A DNA stretch of 64,000 nucleotides from Epiperipatus broadwayi. Its lineage: Eukaryota; Onychophora; Udeonychophora; Euonychophora; Peripatidae. The notes below the pieces were generated by a model. The model ran no database searches, had not been told where the DNA came from, and worked only from the letters and a program-made list of their open reading frames with translations. The DNA lies in the NCBI GenBank assembly GCA_028023455.1, contig JAQFVV010012507.1, forward strand, positions 1,619,456 through 1,683,455, in the 5' to 3' direction. Positions 1 through 11,812 of this stretch are shown here, piece by piece (positions within the stretch are counted from its first letter, which is position 1; every line of letters begins with the position of its first letter). Both the position numbers and the translations under genes were made by a program.

Positions 1-187
1 TATCATTTAAATTATATTAAAACAACTTTAAAATACTTTAAATATCTTTATAAACATTTTATCTAACAAATTTAAACCCATTTTTTTCACAACACAATAT
101 AAAATAATATAGATTAATATAAATTGAATTTTTTTTTTTAAAACTAGCTATTTCTAAATTCTGCATAAAGTGACTATGACAAATAAT

Positions 188-845
188 ATGGGCACAATAT
201 ATATCATTATATATTTTTAATTTCAACTAAAGAATGACAGTTTGTAAATTAAAGATTTCGCAAGTGTCATTCGTTCAAACATAACAAATGTAATTTAAAG
301 TGATCGTGTAACATCTTCACGCTCTTATATCCACACACTTAAGATTTGCCCGTACATAAACATTTGGGTTGAAAAATGGGTGGATTCATTCCATTCTTTC
401 TAAAATACTATATCTCATGTCTGGAAATATTGAGAGTATTCATTTATAATTTATATTATAATTTATCTTTAAAGTGCATATGCATTGGCTTAATCGCTAA
501 TATTACCATTACATAAAAAACATAGCGCTATATAAAAAATAATATCTCATTATATATGTTTAATTTCAACTAAAGAATGACAATTCGTAAATTGTAAAGA
601 TTTCGCAAGTGTCATTCGTTCAAACACAACAAATGTAATTTAAAGTGATCGTGTAACACATTTATGCTCTTAATTCCACACACTTAAGATTTGCCCATAC
701 ATAAACATTTGGGTTGAAAGAATGGGTGGATTCATTCCATTCTTTCTAAAATACTATATCTCCTATCTGGAAAAATTGAGAGTATTCATTAATAATTTAT
801 CTTTAAAGCGCACGTGCATTGGTTTAATTGCTAATATTACCAATT
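188..845. repeat. Direct duplication of a foldback-family repeat (F1)
   Basis: Two diverged copies in the same orientation, about 205-475 and 548-805. Both run from a segment containing ATTTCGCAAGTGTCATTCG, through GATCGTGTAACA and a segment around AACATTTGGGTTGA, to TTGAGAGTATTCAT. The same blocks recur in the palindromic elements at 4634-7680 and 13411-13659, so this is one family. No coding sequence is visible. The spacing suggests a local duplication or two insertions side by side. Confidence 0.7.
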
Positions 846-1192
846 ATTGTTATTGTAAAAATATATTTTATATTTTGTGATTTATTCTTAACATTATATT
901 TTTATTAATTTATGACTATTCATGTAGTAAATTAAAAGTGGATAATCTATTTACCAATATGCATCAGCCAGCATGATGAATTTATTGGTTTTTACTTCTG
1001 AGTTTAGGATAAAGGAATAACATGGCATTTCTTTCCAATCAGCTGATAGTTCATAATTGAATATCAGTTGAGTTTTCTTGAGGGCAGGATGAATATGCTT
1101 ATGAATAAGCCCTTTTTAAAAATAAATATTTATAATCATAACAGATTAAATTATAATTCTTATATCTAAGAAATTATAAAATTATTCAGACA
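846..1192. other. AT-rich stretch with no gene seen
   Basis: No open frame, repeat relationship or RNA-like fold that I can support. Confidence 0.5.
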
Positions 1193-1440
1193 AGGTAGTG
1201 ATTGATAGCCGAAGACAGAGGATACTAAGAATTCTCTGATTCTGAACCTATATTGCCATTTTATATCAACTTTTTAATTAGATATCTACAACTGCAGCTC
1301 ACTTTCAAATGAAAGAAGATTGCATGTATTAGAACTGTCTAAAATTAAATGAGATATTGTTGGACTTTGTATGAAAACTTGGAAAATGATGATATTATTA
1401 ATAATTTTACTTGACAATCACCATATGTAGATTTATATCT
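1193..1440 (+). pseudogene. LINE family A (RTE-like), 5' endonuclease fragment
   Basis: This stretch matches the start of the fuller family A copy at 39620 onward: the shared blocks include AGTACTAAGAATTCT-like and AACTGCAG(A/C)TCACTTTCAA. In the fuller copy the region encodes the N-terminal part of an apurinic-type endonuclease (pattern LSSEG-LQELEKELSHI-W-I-GL). Here the frame is broken by stops and small indels. It is a dead fragment; whether it belongs to the same insertion as the minus-strand 3' piece at 1741-2050 is unclear because the orientations differ. Confidence 0.6.
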
Positions 1441-1740
1441 ATAAATACTAATGTAAGAAGATATGAGTCTTAGTTTTAAAACTTTATTATGATATTCACA
1501 TATTTAACCATCTTAATCATTTGTACTTGGAGATTGCAACCCTGGAGAGATATCCTGTCTATGATATCTTCATTCATGTAACTAATAAATTTATTCACAA
1601 TACAGAACATAAACAATAAACTATAAATTATCTTACAGTACTCCAAAAACTATAAAATCTTGAGTTTTTTAACCTTTTATATGAACTTAAATGAAGGTAA
1701 GTACAGGATAATACAGTTTTCGCAATAAAAAACTAGTTAA

Positions 1741-2050
1741 GCAATTTTTTGTCATCATCATCATCATTTTTAACCATTCAGGATCAAGATCTCTCCAAGT
1801 TTAATTCAGTTTCTCTGATCTTTAGCTTCTTTTTTCCACCTGACATCAGCATATTTCATTCATCTACCTCACATGTGGTCTCTTTCTAAGTCTTAACAAT
1901 TTGTTCAAATCCACTTTAAATTGTCAATCTGTTATCTCTTCTAGCAGTATGTCTAGGTCAGCCTCACTTCAATCTTTTCATTTTTTCAATGGTATAATTT
2001 TTTCCTCCTTTCTTTATGTATTGATTTCTATATTTACATATAATATCATT
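1741..2050 (-). pseudogene. LINE family A, C-terminal end and tail
   Basis: Read on the minus strand this gives ARRDN followed by a broken RKRPHVRWMNEI motif, as in the C-terminus of the family A copy at 42265-42440. On the minus strand the sequence ends in a short (GAT)n-type repeat (TCATCATCATCATCA at 1751 on the plus strand). RTE-type LINEs commonly end in short tandem repeats rather than poly(A). Its upstream side abuts the 3' end of the PLE1 fragment at about 2055. Confidence 0.65.
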
Positions 2051-2054
2051 TCCA

Positions 2055-3478
2055 ACCAAAACTTGAGTCTTACAGTTTTGATTGTCCTGCTGTCATTATC
2101 AGCACTACGATATCCAAATATATAATCATACAATTAATATATTATATTTATATAATCAATAACATACATCTTAGCCTCATTTTCCATTTTATTATTGAAC
2201 TCTTAACTAATTTTATATTCTTATTTATAGTATTTTATTATTAAATTATTCTAAATCAATTTTATTATAATTTTAAAACTTTAATCTTTAAACTTTACTA
2301 TTTAATCTATCATTTTATTATTTTTTTTATATTTTCTTAATTACTTCTAAACATGCTTTATTTTTTTTATATAACTATTAAACTTTTTTACATTATAACT
2401 TACCTTCTTTTATTACATTACTAAATTCTTACATCTTTATAATCCTATTTTCAAAAACCAACTGACACATTTTCAAAAATTCTTATACTTGTTTAACAAT
2501 TCCCTCTATCATCATTTTCTTCAACTTTATTTTTTAAACCATTTTATATTCAAACTATTAATAATAATAACTATAATTATTCATAAAATTAGTGTCTTTA
2601 CCCCAAAATCCCTATTAAGATTTGGTTTTATATTTTTAATCAATATTGACTTTTTAATTTTCCTATCCCTTCTATTACTTGTATAATTAATCATCATGAC
2701 CTGTTTTCAATGAATGCAAGTAAATAGATGATCTCTTATCATACATTGATTAATCTTGTATAAATTTAATTCTTTGTCCCACCTACATAATTAATTTTTA
2801 TATTTTTATTTTTACATGACTTACATTCAATTTTATATACCCCATTTATGCATTTTCTACTTTACTTATATATTATGTATTATATTTAGTATATTTTTCT
2901 TTTATTTACTATCTTAAATTTTATTACATTATTAAACTTTTTATTAATTTTAATAATTATTTTATTCATTCTTTTTACAATACTATTATTATAAGTTCTA
3001 ATACCCATATATTCATTCTTGTCTATTTTATCTTTTCTACATATTATCTCTATTTTTATTAAATTTTTCTTTTGATTTCCTTATACTTTCTTATGTAACT
3101 TTCTCTGGATATTCATTATCTTTAAACTCTTTAATTATCAATTCTATCTGATTACTATAATCTTCATCTGAGCAATAATTCTTAGCTCTATATATTTTTG
3201 AATTTATACTACTTATTTTATATTTTATATCTTTATTCAAATTTCAATTACTTATATTACTATTCTCATTAGATTTTTTTATATACAGATGTTTTTATCT
3301 TGCACTTACTATTTTTATATGACTTGTTTAACAAAATATCTAAATATAATTTATCATTTTTTTTTATTGTAAATTTTATATTTTTATCTAACTTATTAAT
3401 CTCTTCAAGATACATATTTATTTATCTTGACTGTTGTTAAAAATCAATAAATAATCATCAACATGCCTTTTCATAAAA
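2055..3478 (-). pseudogene. Penelope-like element PLE1, inverted 3' fragment
   Basis: The minus strand carries the 3' half of a Penelope-like element. It starts at the reverse transcriptase active-site motif (a diverged YVDD, about 3455), continues through the linker and reaches a GIY-YIG-type endonuclease region: NGVYKIECKSC at about 2830-2860, then INYVG. The C-terminal pattern NLNRDF follows at about 2610. Several frameshifts and stops break the frame. It is the reverse complement of 4140-4633 plus 7690-9165, so it supplies the empty-site reference for the insertions in that plus-strand copy. The break at 3478 lies just upstream of the active-site motif, making this a 5'-truncated copy. 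Confidence 0.8.
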
Positions 3479-3489
3479 ATTATTATATT

Positions 3490-4633
3490 GGCAAAATGAA
3501 TAAATTATTGTCAGAGAGTATTTATTAAATAAAAAAGGATGATTACTAAATTAAAAAATGGGAGGGTTTCTGAATTAGTAAAAGGATTATATAATAATGG
3601 ATTAATAGATAGATGAAGGATTGTGGTATGGCAAGAATATATGGAGCCCCAAATATATTTAAAGAAGACCAATTATAAATGGTATAAATTCATATTTGGA
3701 TAGAATATCTAAATGGATATCAAATAATGTTTTTAAGAAATATATTAATGATAAAAGTAGTTTTTATATTAAAAATAATGAAGAGCTAATAAAAGAGATT
3801 TGAGATAAAATAAATTAATGTAATAATTATAAGTTGACTATGGTAAAAATAGATGTTGTGTCAATGTACATGAATATAAATGTAGAAGAAGCAATAGAGT
3901 TAGAAATAAAAAAGATATAGAAATGATGAGCATAAAAAAGTAAAGATAGCAATAGAGAAATTGAGGGAAATAATGAGAATTAATTGTAAAGAGACTACAT
4001 TTGAATTTAATGGAGAATATTATAAACTAAGGAAAGGATTATTAATAGGAGGAGCATTAAGTGGGGTACTTAGTAATATATATATATGGAAAATATGGAA
4101 GATTTAATGACTTATAATAGTAATAGTCTAATTTTTATGAAAAGGTATGTTGATGATTATTTATTGATTTTTAAGAAGAATCAAAGACAGATATGTATCT
4201 TGAAGAGATTGATAAGTTAGATAAAAATATAAAATTTACAATAGAAAAAGAAAATGATAATAAATTATCATATTTAGATATTTTGTTAAAGATGTCATAT
4301 AGAAATGATAAGTGCAAGACAGACACATCTATATAAAAAATTTAATATGGATAATAATATAAGTAATTGGAATTCGAATACAGATATAAAATATAAAATA
4401 AGTAGTATAAGTTCAAGAATATATAGAGCTAGGAATTATTGCTCAGATGAAGAAGATTATAGTAATCAGGTAGAATTGATAATTAAAGAATTTAAAGATA
4501 ACGAATATCCAGAAAAGTTATATAAGAAAGTATAAAGAAATCAAAAGAAAAATTGAATAAAAATAGAGATAGTATGTAGAAAAGATAAAATAGATAAGAA
4601 TGAATATATGGGTATTAGAACTTATAATAATAG
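3490..4633 (+). pseudogene. Penelope-like element PLE1, reverse transcriptase part
   Basis: In order on the plus strand: ARIYGAPNIFKED at about 3631-3668; KIDVVSMYMNI (first catalytic aspartate motif) at about 3846-3880; GLLIGGALSGVLSNIY at 4034-4085; KRYVDDYLLIF (catalytic YVDD) at about 4141-4172; and LSYLDILLK at about 4265-4290. This order matches Penelope-family reverse transcriptases and differs from LINE enzymes. Stops and frameshifts interrupt it, and it lacks the N-terminus, so it is not functional. An open stretch of 76 codons at 4305-4535 is part of the linker. The reading continues at 7690 after a 3-kb insertion. It lies head-to-head with the minus-strand copy that ends at 3478. 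Confidence 0.85.
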
Positions 4634-4973
4634 CACTTAAATGAAATATTTATTTTATATAACACTATGTTTATAAACTATTAATAATCAGCCATAAAGC
4701 ACATGCACATGCGCTTTGTGGATTTTTAACTATAAATGCTCACTTCCAAACACAAGATAAAGTCTTAGTGAAAAGATAGAATGAATCCATCTATCTTTTC
4801 GACCCAAACATTTATGTATGGGCAAATCGTAAGCATTTGGAACTGAGAGCGTGAAGATGTTAAGCGATCACATTAAATTACTTATATTATGCTTGAATGA
4901 ATGATGCTTGTGAAATTTTATAGAATTTACAATACATCATTCTTATTTATATGTAAATGAAATATTTATTTTA

Positions 4974-5187
4974 TATAGTGCTGTTTATAAACTGTAATAT
5001 TAATAATCAGCCATAAAGCGAATGCACATGCACTTTGTGTATTTTTAACTATAAATGAATATTTTTAAAGACTTTATCTTGTGTTTGGAAGTGAGAGTAT
5101 TCATTTATAGTTAAAAATCCACAAAGCGCACATGCATTCACTTTATGGCTGATTATTAATATTACAGTTTATATAAGTAGCACTATA
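4974..5187. repeat. Perfect-looking hairpin within F1 element
   Basis: Inverted repeat with arms of roughly 85-90 nt. The left arm contains AATAATCAGCCATAAAGCG and TTTTTAACTATAAATGAAT; the right arm contains their reverse complements. The loop is around TTTGTGTTTGGAAG-like sequence near 5070-5095. The ends read TATAGTGCT... and ...AGCACTATA. Confidence 0.8.
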
Positions 5188-5188
5188 T

Positions 5189-7404
5189 TGTAATGATCCG
5201 GAGAAAGCACTTAACGTAAACTGCACTACAGAGCACCATCTAGGCATTTGAACCTAGAAAAATTTATAAAGTAGGCAGATACGTCAGTCAAAAAAAAAAT
5301 AATTTTTTTTTTTAAATTTTGATTCCGGTCGTTAGCCCATGTCACTAGCTCAGTGGAATAGCAGAGATTTAATAAGATAATCTAAGAGTATATATATAAA
5401 AAAGAATAAAATAAGCCACTGCCAGTAATTAACATACAAAAATTTATTTCCGCACATATATATATAAGATTTAAAATTGTTTTAGTATCAGTTTTACATT
5501 TCAAAATTTAACATTATTTTTAACTTTACCTTAGATTTTAATTTACATTTTAATTTCTATTATATTATCAGTTTACATTTTAATTAAGTTCGCACAGCTG
5601 GGATTATAAAAGCTTGTTTTAATATGTTGCTATAGATCGGTTACATAGATTACACGGTTAAACACATTTCAAAGTAAACATAAACGATCAAAATACAAAA
5701 TTATTGATTACTGACAATTGCGGAGGGAAATTTATACGTAACCCAATAGTATTCACCATAAGATACTTGCATTGTCACCAATAACTTAAAAGACATCCGA
5801 ATAAATACATTTTTGATACTCACCGTAAGGTATCATTATTTATCGAATGTCTATATATTTTGATCAAATATGGAAACGCAAAACATAGTTAACCAATAAA
5901 CAATCCATGCAAGCATCTATAAACAACTTAAATTTAATGCATTTCTATTTAGGGTCGAGTATGAATAGATCACATAAATTTGCTTTTGAAAATAAACATT
6001 CTATCCCTATTTAACCTTAGGTTAAAATTCGTAGTCAAACTGGCATCAATTCATCTGATATATCGATGTATTCAATGTAATAAAATACGGCAGCACAAAA
6101 AGTTAACAGAAGAAATTGCTTCTCATGAGATAGGAATATTACATCTATCTGCAAAGAAGAGCAATAAAACAAAAAACTCCATAGAAAGGAACTGCGGTAT
6201 CCGACTTATAATTCCTTCCATAGGCAAACGGAAGTGTGCGGCGTATGAAGCGATTCTGCCCATAGCGAATCAATATTACATCTACTAATCACACCAATAT
6301 ATCCAATCCATTGACCCAATTTAACCACGAACCAAATAACCTAAGATTACCCTCCCCTAATATAACTTTACAAATCTATACAGCCATTCACGCCCGACTT
6401 AAGTTTAACATTGATATATTTTAATTTATCGGAAAACAGAAATCATAAATAAACTTAAAGAACAAAATTAAATAAATGGAAATGATATTACACAAATAAA
6501 TAAAAAATACATCAAATAACATTTTAACTACTTTAGTCAGATAGGAAACTAATGCAATTATTTTAAATGCGAAAAGTTTTAAATATAATGTTCATTAATT
6601 GTAAAGTTCTTACGGTTTTAAACAGTTCATCTTTATCTGTCGTTTGTAAGTTTGAACGGGAATTCCCACGCCGTCCTGAAGATATTGGTATACATTTAGC
6701 CGATGTTTTATTTATTCATTCGGAGGTTTTTTAATTTAGTTGGTCCTCAGTGTAGAAAACGATAGTTCATTTCTCTTTTTTTCTTTGGCAAAACTGAAGT
6801 GATTGAATCGTGCGTCTCTTCAATCGCTTCTCCCGCACCTCCGCACTAACACCTATCTGTCACATCGTAATAATCATAATCCAGTCACTGATTAATAATT
6901 TCCAAATTTTTCTTTTATACGTATTCGAAGGATTGACTTGGCATTATGTCATCGATGTGATGATCCTTTCGCTGAGGTCCGATTTCCCGATGGATTTCTT
7001 TCATTGGCTATTTGTTTCTATTGTTTTCCTATCTGACCGATGTTTTTACATTTAAATGCCCAAGGCTGGTTTACATTTGACTAATTAAATTTATCATTTC
7101 CATTTCTGATTAATTAATCTGTTTTCCAAATCAAAGATATATTTAAAGATAAATTTAAAGATATAATTTTATCTCCAAATCTTTTTAAGTTTTTGTTTTT
7201 AAAATACCTTTTCTATTTTTAATACAGTTTTATTTTAATAATTTTTTTTATCTGTGCGATTTAATATATACGAGTTTAAGATGATATTTAATTTCAATTT
7301 TTAATTCTTAAAGAAAATTTTTAAATGCGAACTTTTTAATTTACTTTCATGTTTAATAAATATAAAAAAAAAAACCAATGTAACGAACGTCTATGCTCGC
7401 TACA
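5189..7404 (+). mobile_element. 2.2-kb TG...CA element X (solo-LTR-like), copy 1
   Basis: The element starts TGTAATGATCCGG and ends GCTACA. It is flanked by ATAT on both sides (5185-5188 and 7405-7408). The F1 repeat it interrupts has the uninterrupted form AGCACTATATAAAATAAAT at about 4960-4980 (reverse strand), so the empty site is visible and a 4-bp duplication is supported. A full second copy lies at 54283-56431 on the other strand, and a diverged third near 29870-31500. The open frame of 102 codons at 5980-6288 resembles no family I know. TG...CA ends with a 4-bp duplication fit a solo LTR; a short-TIR non-autonomous DNA transposon is the alternative. Confidence 0.75.
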
Positions 7405-8160
7405 ATATAAAATAAATATTTCATTTACATATATTTAATTTTAAATAAGAATTTTGTATTGTAAATTGTGGAAAATTTGGCAAGTGTCATTCATTCAAGC
7501 ATAGTAAAAGTAATTTAAAGTCATTGCTTAACATCTTCACACTCTCATTTCTGAATGCTTAAGATTTGTCCATACAGGATTCTATCTTTTTACAAAGACT
7601 TTATCTTATGTTTGGAAGTGAGAGTATTCATTTATGGTTAAAAATCCACAAAGCACATGTGCATTCACTTTATGGCTGATTAATAATAGTATTGTAAAAA
7701 GGATGAGTAAAATAATTATTAAAATTAATAAAGTTTAATAATATAATAAAATTTAAGATAGTAAATAAATAAAAGAAGAAAAAATATACTCAGATAATAA
7801 ATATATAAAAAAAGTAGAAAAATGCATGTATGGCGTATATAAAATTGAATGTAAGTCATGTAAAAGTAAAAATATAAAAACTAATTATGTGAGACAAAAA
7901 ATTTAATTTACACAAGATTAATTTAACACAAGTATGATAAGAGTTCATCTATTTAATTGCATTCATTGAAAACAGGTCATAGGTCTGAGAAAGATAGTAT
8001 AAAAATGATTAATTATACAAGTAATAGAAGTGGTAGGAAAAATAAAGAGGTAATATTGATTAAAAATATAAAACCAAATCTTAATAGGGATTTTGCAGTA
8101 AAGACAATAATTATAGTTATTATTATTAATAATAGTTTGAATATAAAAAAGTTTAAAAAA

Positions 8161-8227
8161 CGACTGCCTTGCAATTTCAGGCAGTTGCCCCGGTTGTGGG
8201 TTTGCGTCCCTGCCAATGCTATGACAC
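8161..8227 (+). mobile_element. tRNA-derived SINE, 5'-truncated copy
   Basis: Contains TGTGGGTTTGCGTCCCTG (B-box-like) and the family 3' end ATGCTATGACA followed by A-rich sequence. It is absent from the inverted PLE1 copy, and TTTAAAAAA occurs on both sides (8152-8160, 8228-8236). It lacks the A-box end found in the other three copies. Confidence 0.75.
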
Positions 8228-8570
8228 TTTAAAAAAAAAAAAGTTGAAGAAAATGTTGATAGACAGAGTTTTTAAACAAGTATATGAATTTTTGAAAATT
8301 TGTCAGTTGGTTTTTGGAAATAGGATTATAAAGATATAAGAATTTAGTAATGTAATAAAAAATAATATATAATCTAAAAAAAGTAATAGTTAAATATATA
8401 ATAAAAAAGAAAGTTTAGAAATAATTAAGAAACTATAATTTAAAAGATTATAATAAAATGATAGATTAAATAGTAGAGTTTAAAGATTAAAGTTTTAAAA
8501 TTATATTAAAATTAATTTAGAATAATTTAATAATAAAATACTATAAATAAGAAAATAAAATTAGTTAAGA

Positions 8571-8990
8571 TTAGATTTGAAATACAGGCATTCTTATACC
8601 TGGAACTTAATTGTAAATATAAATGATTTGAACTCAGACTTTCAAGCAACCTTCAACTATTCACACTATCTCATACTACTGATACACATGATGAAACACA
8701 TGTAGAAAAGATAAATAATCACCAATATACGTATTTTGTCCTGAATTAGCACTCATCAGTTGGTCCAGATTATCATCTCCCACATATATATGAGCACTGA
8801 TTATATATATATATATGTGGGAGATGAATGTGGACTAACTGTTGAGTGCTGGTTCAGCGCTAAATACATATATTGGTGATTATTTATCTTTTTTACATAT
8901 GTGGTCATGTGTATCAATAGTATGAGATAGTGTGAATAATTGAAGATTGCTTGAAAGTCTGAGTTCAAAACTCCTATATTTAAATTAGAA
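8571..8990. mobile_element. Foldback element inserted in PLE1 tail
   Basis: Extra DNA relative to the inverted PLE1 copy. The arms pair over about 170 nt: CACACTATCTCATACTACTG near 8661 pairs with its near complement ending near 8935, and AACTCAGACTTTCAAGCAA near 8633 pairs with TTGCTTGAAAGTCTGAGTT near 8950. The centre near 8800 is an (AT)n run flanked by CTCCCACATATATA / TATATATGTGGGAG. ATTAGA occurs at both margins and may be the target duplication. Confidence 0.75.
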
Positions 8991-9757
8991 TGATAAAATG
9001 GAAAATTATTATTTATAAGTAATCAGGCTAAGATGTATGTTATTGATTATGTATATAAATATAATGTATTAATTGTATGATTATATATTTGGATATTGTA
9101 GCTCTGATGGTGACTGCAGGACAGTCGAAATTGTAAGAGTAAAGTTTTGGTGTAAAAAATAGTATTGTTAAGTGTATAAGAAGGTTGGGAAATGGTATCA
9201 TATATTTTTCTATGATGTTAGTAATATCTGCTTATTTTCTCATCCATGTTTTTTTTTTTTTTTTATTGAATGGTCTGAAGTCTCTGTATTGCTCCTTTGT
9301 TAAATGTCCAAGTCTCTGTTTCATAAGTAAGAACTGGTAAATACATTTATTAAAAACTTTCGTTTCAAACACATAGACATATTTTTTTTTTTACCAAAAA
9401 TACAGTTTAGTTCTGTGATTATTTTTATCCATTATGATTCCATTTGTATTATTAATTTAACAAAGATATTTGTAGTTGTTAATTTCTTCTAATCTATCAT
9501 TATCAATCTTTATTTTTTTCTTTTGAGAAAAATCATTGAACATTACATTAGTCTTTTTAACATTTATCTTTAATCCTATTTTTATCTGATAAATTCTATT
9601 TTGAAGCTCTGAAGCATTATTCGCAAAACAATCTCATCATCTAGAATCAAAATAACTTCAATAATCTCCCTCTTTTAATCCAAAAATACTTGTTGTAAAG
9701 CAGCTGTAAAAAGTTTTAGACATATGGAGTCACTATCATATACCCTTCTTAATATTA

Positions 9758-9910
9758 CATGATCACCATCTCTTATGCTAGCACATAACTTATTAAACAG
9801 GCAAGACTCTCCATACAATAGTGCCACTCTGTGCACAAGCCTTCTGGCATCCATTGATTACTCTAGTTGGCACAGGGTGGCACTACTGTATGGAGAGTTT
9901 TGCCTGTTTT
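9758..9910 (+). mobile_element. Hairpin element family H, copy a
   Basis: Inserted in the family A LINE between TACCCTTCTTAATATTA (9741-9757) and TACCCTTCTTAATGTTA (9911-9927): 17 bp with one mismatch. It begins CATGATCACCAT. After a leader of about 40 nt it has inverted arms, GCAAGACTCTCCATACAATA and its complement TACTGTATGGAGAGTTTTGC, and it ends GCCTGTTTTT. No coding capacity. Confidence 0.85.
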
Positions 9911-10095
9911 TACCCTTCTTAATGTTAATCTCCTTAGTATCACTATGTAATTTAATCATTGCTATTGCATTTTGAGAAATATTTTTCAAAATTTGACAAT
10001 ATCCTGAGTCTTTATCATGGTGATCCAATGTCTTATTTATTGAAGTAATGCTTATAGAATCAAAGGTATTTTCATAATGTAGAAATTCAAAGTAT

Positions 10096-11183
10096 CACAT
10101 GATTATGTTTTATACTTACACAAGCTGTTTTTCACAGAGGCAAAACTCTCCATACAGTAGTGCCACTCAGTGTAAGCCAGAATAATCAATGGATGCAAGA
10201 AGGTTTGTGCATAAAATCCCTACCTAGTGCCTACTTATTCAATATCTCTAGGCTAGTTTCTAGCTTGCAGCTTTCATCAGTGTGGAGCTTTGGATCTGAG
10301 AGCACTGCACCTAGATCTTAGGATTTAATACAATCCTCCAGCAGCCACCTTTTACTATTTTAGCTAACTATAAAGCTTTGAGTCCAAAATGAAACAATAA
10401 GTTATCAACCTAAGCTCATTAGCTTGTATAGTTGTATAGATCTGAACTCAGTCAGTGTCCATACTTTTTGGTATCTTTGGTTCTTCAGTAACAATAGTCA
10501 CCATAATCCTATTGGAGAAAATTAGTATTAAACCATCAAACATCACATGATTACCATTTTTTTTTGCTTACAGAAGGTGTTCTTTCAGGGCCAAAACTCT
10601 TCATATAGTAAAGCCACTCATGTTGTTTACACAAGCTAGTTTTCACAGAGGCAAACTCTCCATACATTAGCACCACTCAGTGGATTCCAGAGTAATTGGT
10701 GTTACTGTATGGAGAGTTTTGCCCCTAGAAAAAAAAGCTTCTTTAAGCACAAAAAATGGTAATTGTGTGATGTTTGATGGATTAATACTAATTCTACCTA
10801 ATAGGATTATGGGGACTATTGCTATTAAAGAACCAAATATACCAAAAAGTATGGATACTGAACTGAGTTCAGATCTATACAACTATACAAGCTAATGAGC
10901 TTAGCTTGAAAATATTATTGTTTTCATTTTGGATTCAAAGCTTTATAGTTAGCTAAAAAAATAAAAGGTGGCTGCTGGAGGGTTGCATTAAATCTTAAGA
11001 TGTAAGAACAGTGCTCTCAGATCCAAGGCTACTCACTGATGAAAGCTGCAAGCTAGAAACTAGTCTTGGGATATTGGATGAGTAGGCACTAGATAGGGGT
11101 TTTATATACAAACTCCCCTGCATCCATTGATTACTCTGACTTGCACTGAGTGGCACTAGTATATATAGATTTTTGCCTCTGTG
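10096..11183. mobile_element. Hairpin element family H, long inverted-dimer copy b
   Basis: Inserted in the same LINE, flanked by AAATTCAAAGTAT (10083-10095) and AAATCCAAAGTAT (11184-11196). Arms of about 450-500 nt pair: AGGCAAAACTCTCCATACAG at about 10139 with GATTTTTGCCTCTGTG at about 11168, and CTCCAGCAGCCACCTTTTA with TAAAAGGTGGCTGCTGGAG. A small internal palindrome at about 10650-10730 repeats the terminal motif. The outermost left end CACATGATTATG matches the leader of copy a. The 71-codon open frames on both strands near 10670-10895 are by-products of the palindrome. Confidence 0.85.
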
Positions 11184-11655
11184 AAATCCAAAGTATAATG
11201 GTAAATCATATTCATTGAATTTTGTTACAGCTTCTCTTAATACTTGGATAAGATCTATTGTGCTAAAACTATTTTTAAATCTAGGCTGTTCCTTTGGTTA
11301 GTTAAATTCAAAGTCTGCTATGGATGAATTGTAATTATCTTGGTATTAGTACTGGAGCCTTCCAATCATCGGGTACATTTTTATTATTTAGATATTTGGT
11401 ATATAATTTTGCCAACAATTTTTTTACTTGCTTCTTTTAAAATATCAATTATTGCCTGGAACTTTTTGCACATTTAATTGCATGTCTTACTTCATTTAAA
11501 ATACTGGACAACTGAGAAGGGTATACTTTTTTTTGTTTATTATTGCTATATAATTCTTTATAGAACTCTTCCACACATTTTTCTTTTTACTAATAGTTCA
11601 ATCTTACTTCCTTATTGCTCAAAGGTTTCCTATCAATATCAATTATATTGTTATA

Positions 11656-11768
11656 GTCAAGTGTTGTTAGCCGAGAGGTCATCGCACCCGCTTTGCAAGC
11701 AAGTAGTTGGTTGCAGACGGGTGTGGGTTCGTGTCCCGGCCGATGCTATGACATATGAAAAAAAAAAG
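11656..11768 (+). mobile_element. tRNA-derived SINE, full-length copy
   Basis: Flanked by a perfect 12-bp duplication TATATTGTTATA (11644-11655, 11769-11780). The head GTTAGCCGAGAGGTCATCG resembles a tRNA A-box region, and GTGGGTTCGTGTCCCGG resembles the T-arm and B-box. The body ends GATGCTATGACATATG followed by A's. An extra stretch between the boxes (GTAGTTGGTTGCAGACGG) suggests a variable-arm-like expansion. Probably transcribed by RNA polymerase III and copied by a LINE; which LINE is not evident. Confidence 0.85.
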
Positions 11769-11812
11769 TATATTGTTATATACTTTTGATACTTTTATTC
11801 TCATCTATCTAG

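Larger units (their letters stand above)
4634..7680. mobile_element. Palindromic F1 element inserted in PLE1, itself interrupted
   Basis: Compared with the inverted PLE1 copy, 4634-7680 is extra DNA. It is flanked by the 9-bp repeat TAATAATAG (4625-4633 and 7681-7689). After removing the 2.2-kb element at 5189-7404 about 830 bp remain. These are built of inverted blocks: the stretch 4640-4960 pairs with 7405-7680, sharing AATCAGCCATAAAGC / GCTTTATGGCTGATT-type ends and CTTCCAAACACAAGATAAAG. No coding sequence. Long inverted arms and a 9-bp target duplication would suit a Mutator-like non-autonomous element, but that class is an inference, and the simple TAA-rich target makes the duplication length uncertain. 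Confidence 0.65.
7690..9165 (+). pseudogene. Penelope-like element PLE1, GIY-YIG endonuclease part and tail
   Basis: This continues the PLE1 copy broken at 4633. GVYKIECKSC at about 7834-7863, then NYVRQKI at about 7883-7902, correspond to the two halves of a GIY-YIG nuclease core; the glycine of YVG, still present in the minus-strand copy, is arginine here. NKEVILIKNIKPNLNRDF at about 8037-8093 is the C-terminal pattern typical of the family. Stops break the frame. A SINE (8161-8227) and a foldback element (8571-8990) are inserted in the C-terminal part and 3' tail. Similarity to the inverted copy ends near 9165. Confidence 0.8.

Noticed and set aside
2489-2686. Hydrophobic 65-codon frame as a small membrane protein
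   Set aside because: It is the antisense shadow of the PLE1 C-terminal coding region, and the similar frame at 8013-8216 has the same origin.
5980-6288. 102-codon frame in element X as a transposase or accessory gene
   Set aside because: It is not kept as one frame in the other complete copy and shows no catalytic motif.
10667-10895. Overlapping 71-codon frames on both strands
   Set aside because: They mirror the palindrome of hairpin element H copy b and carry no domain.
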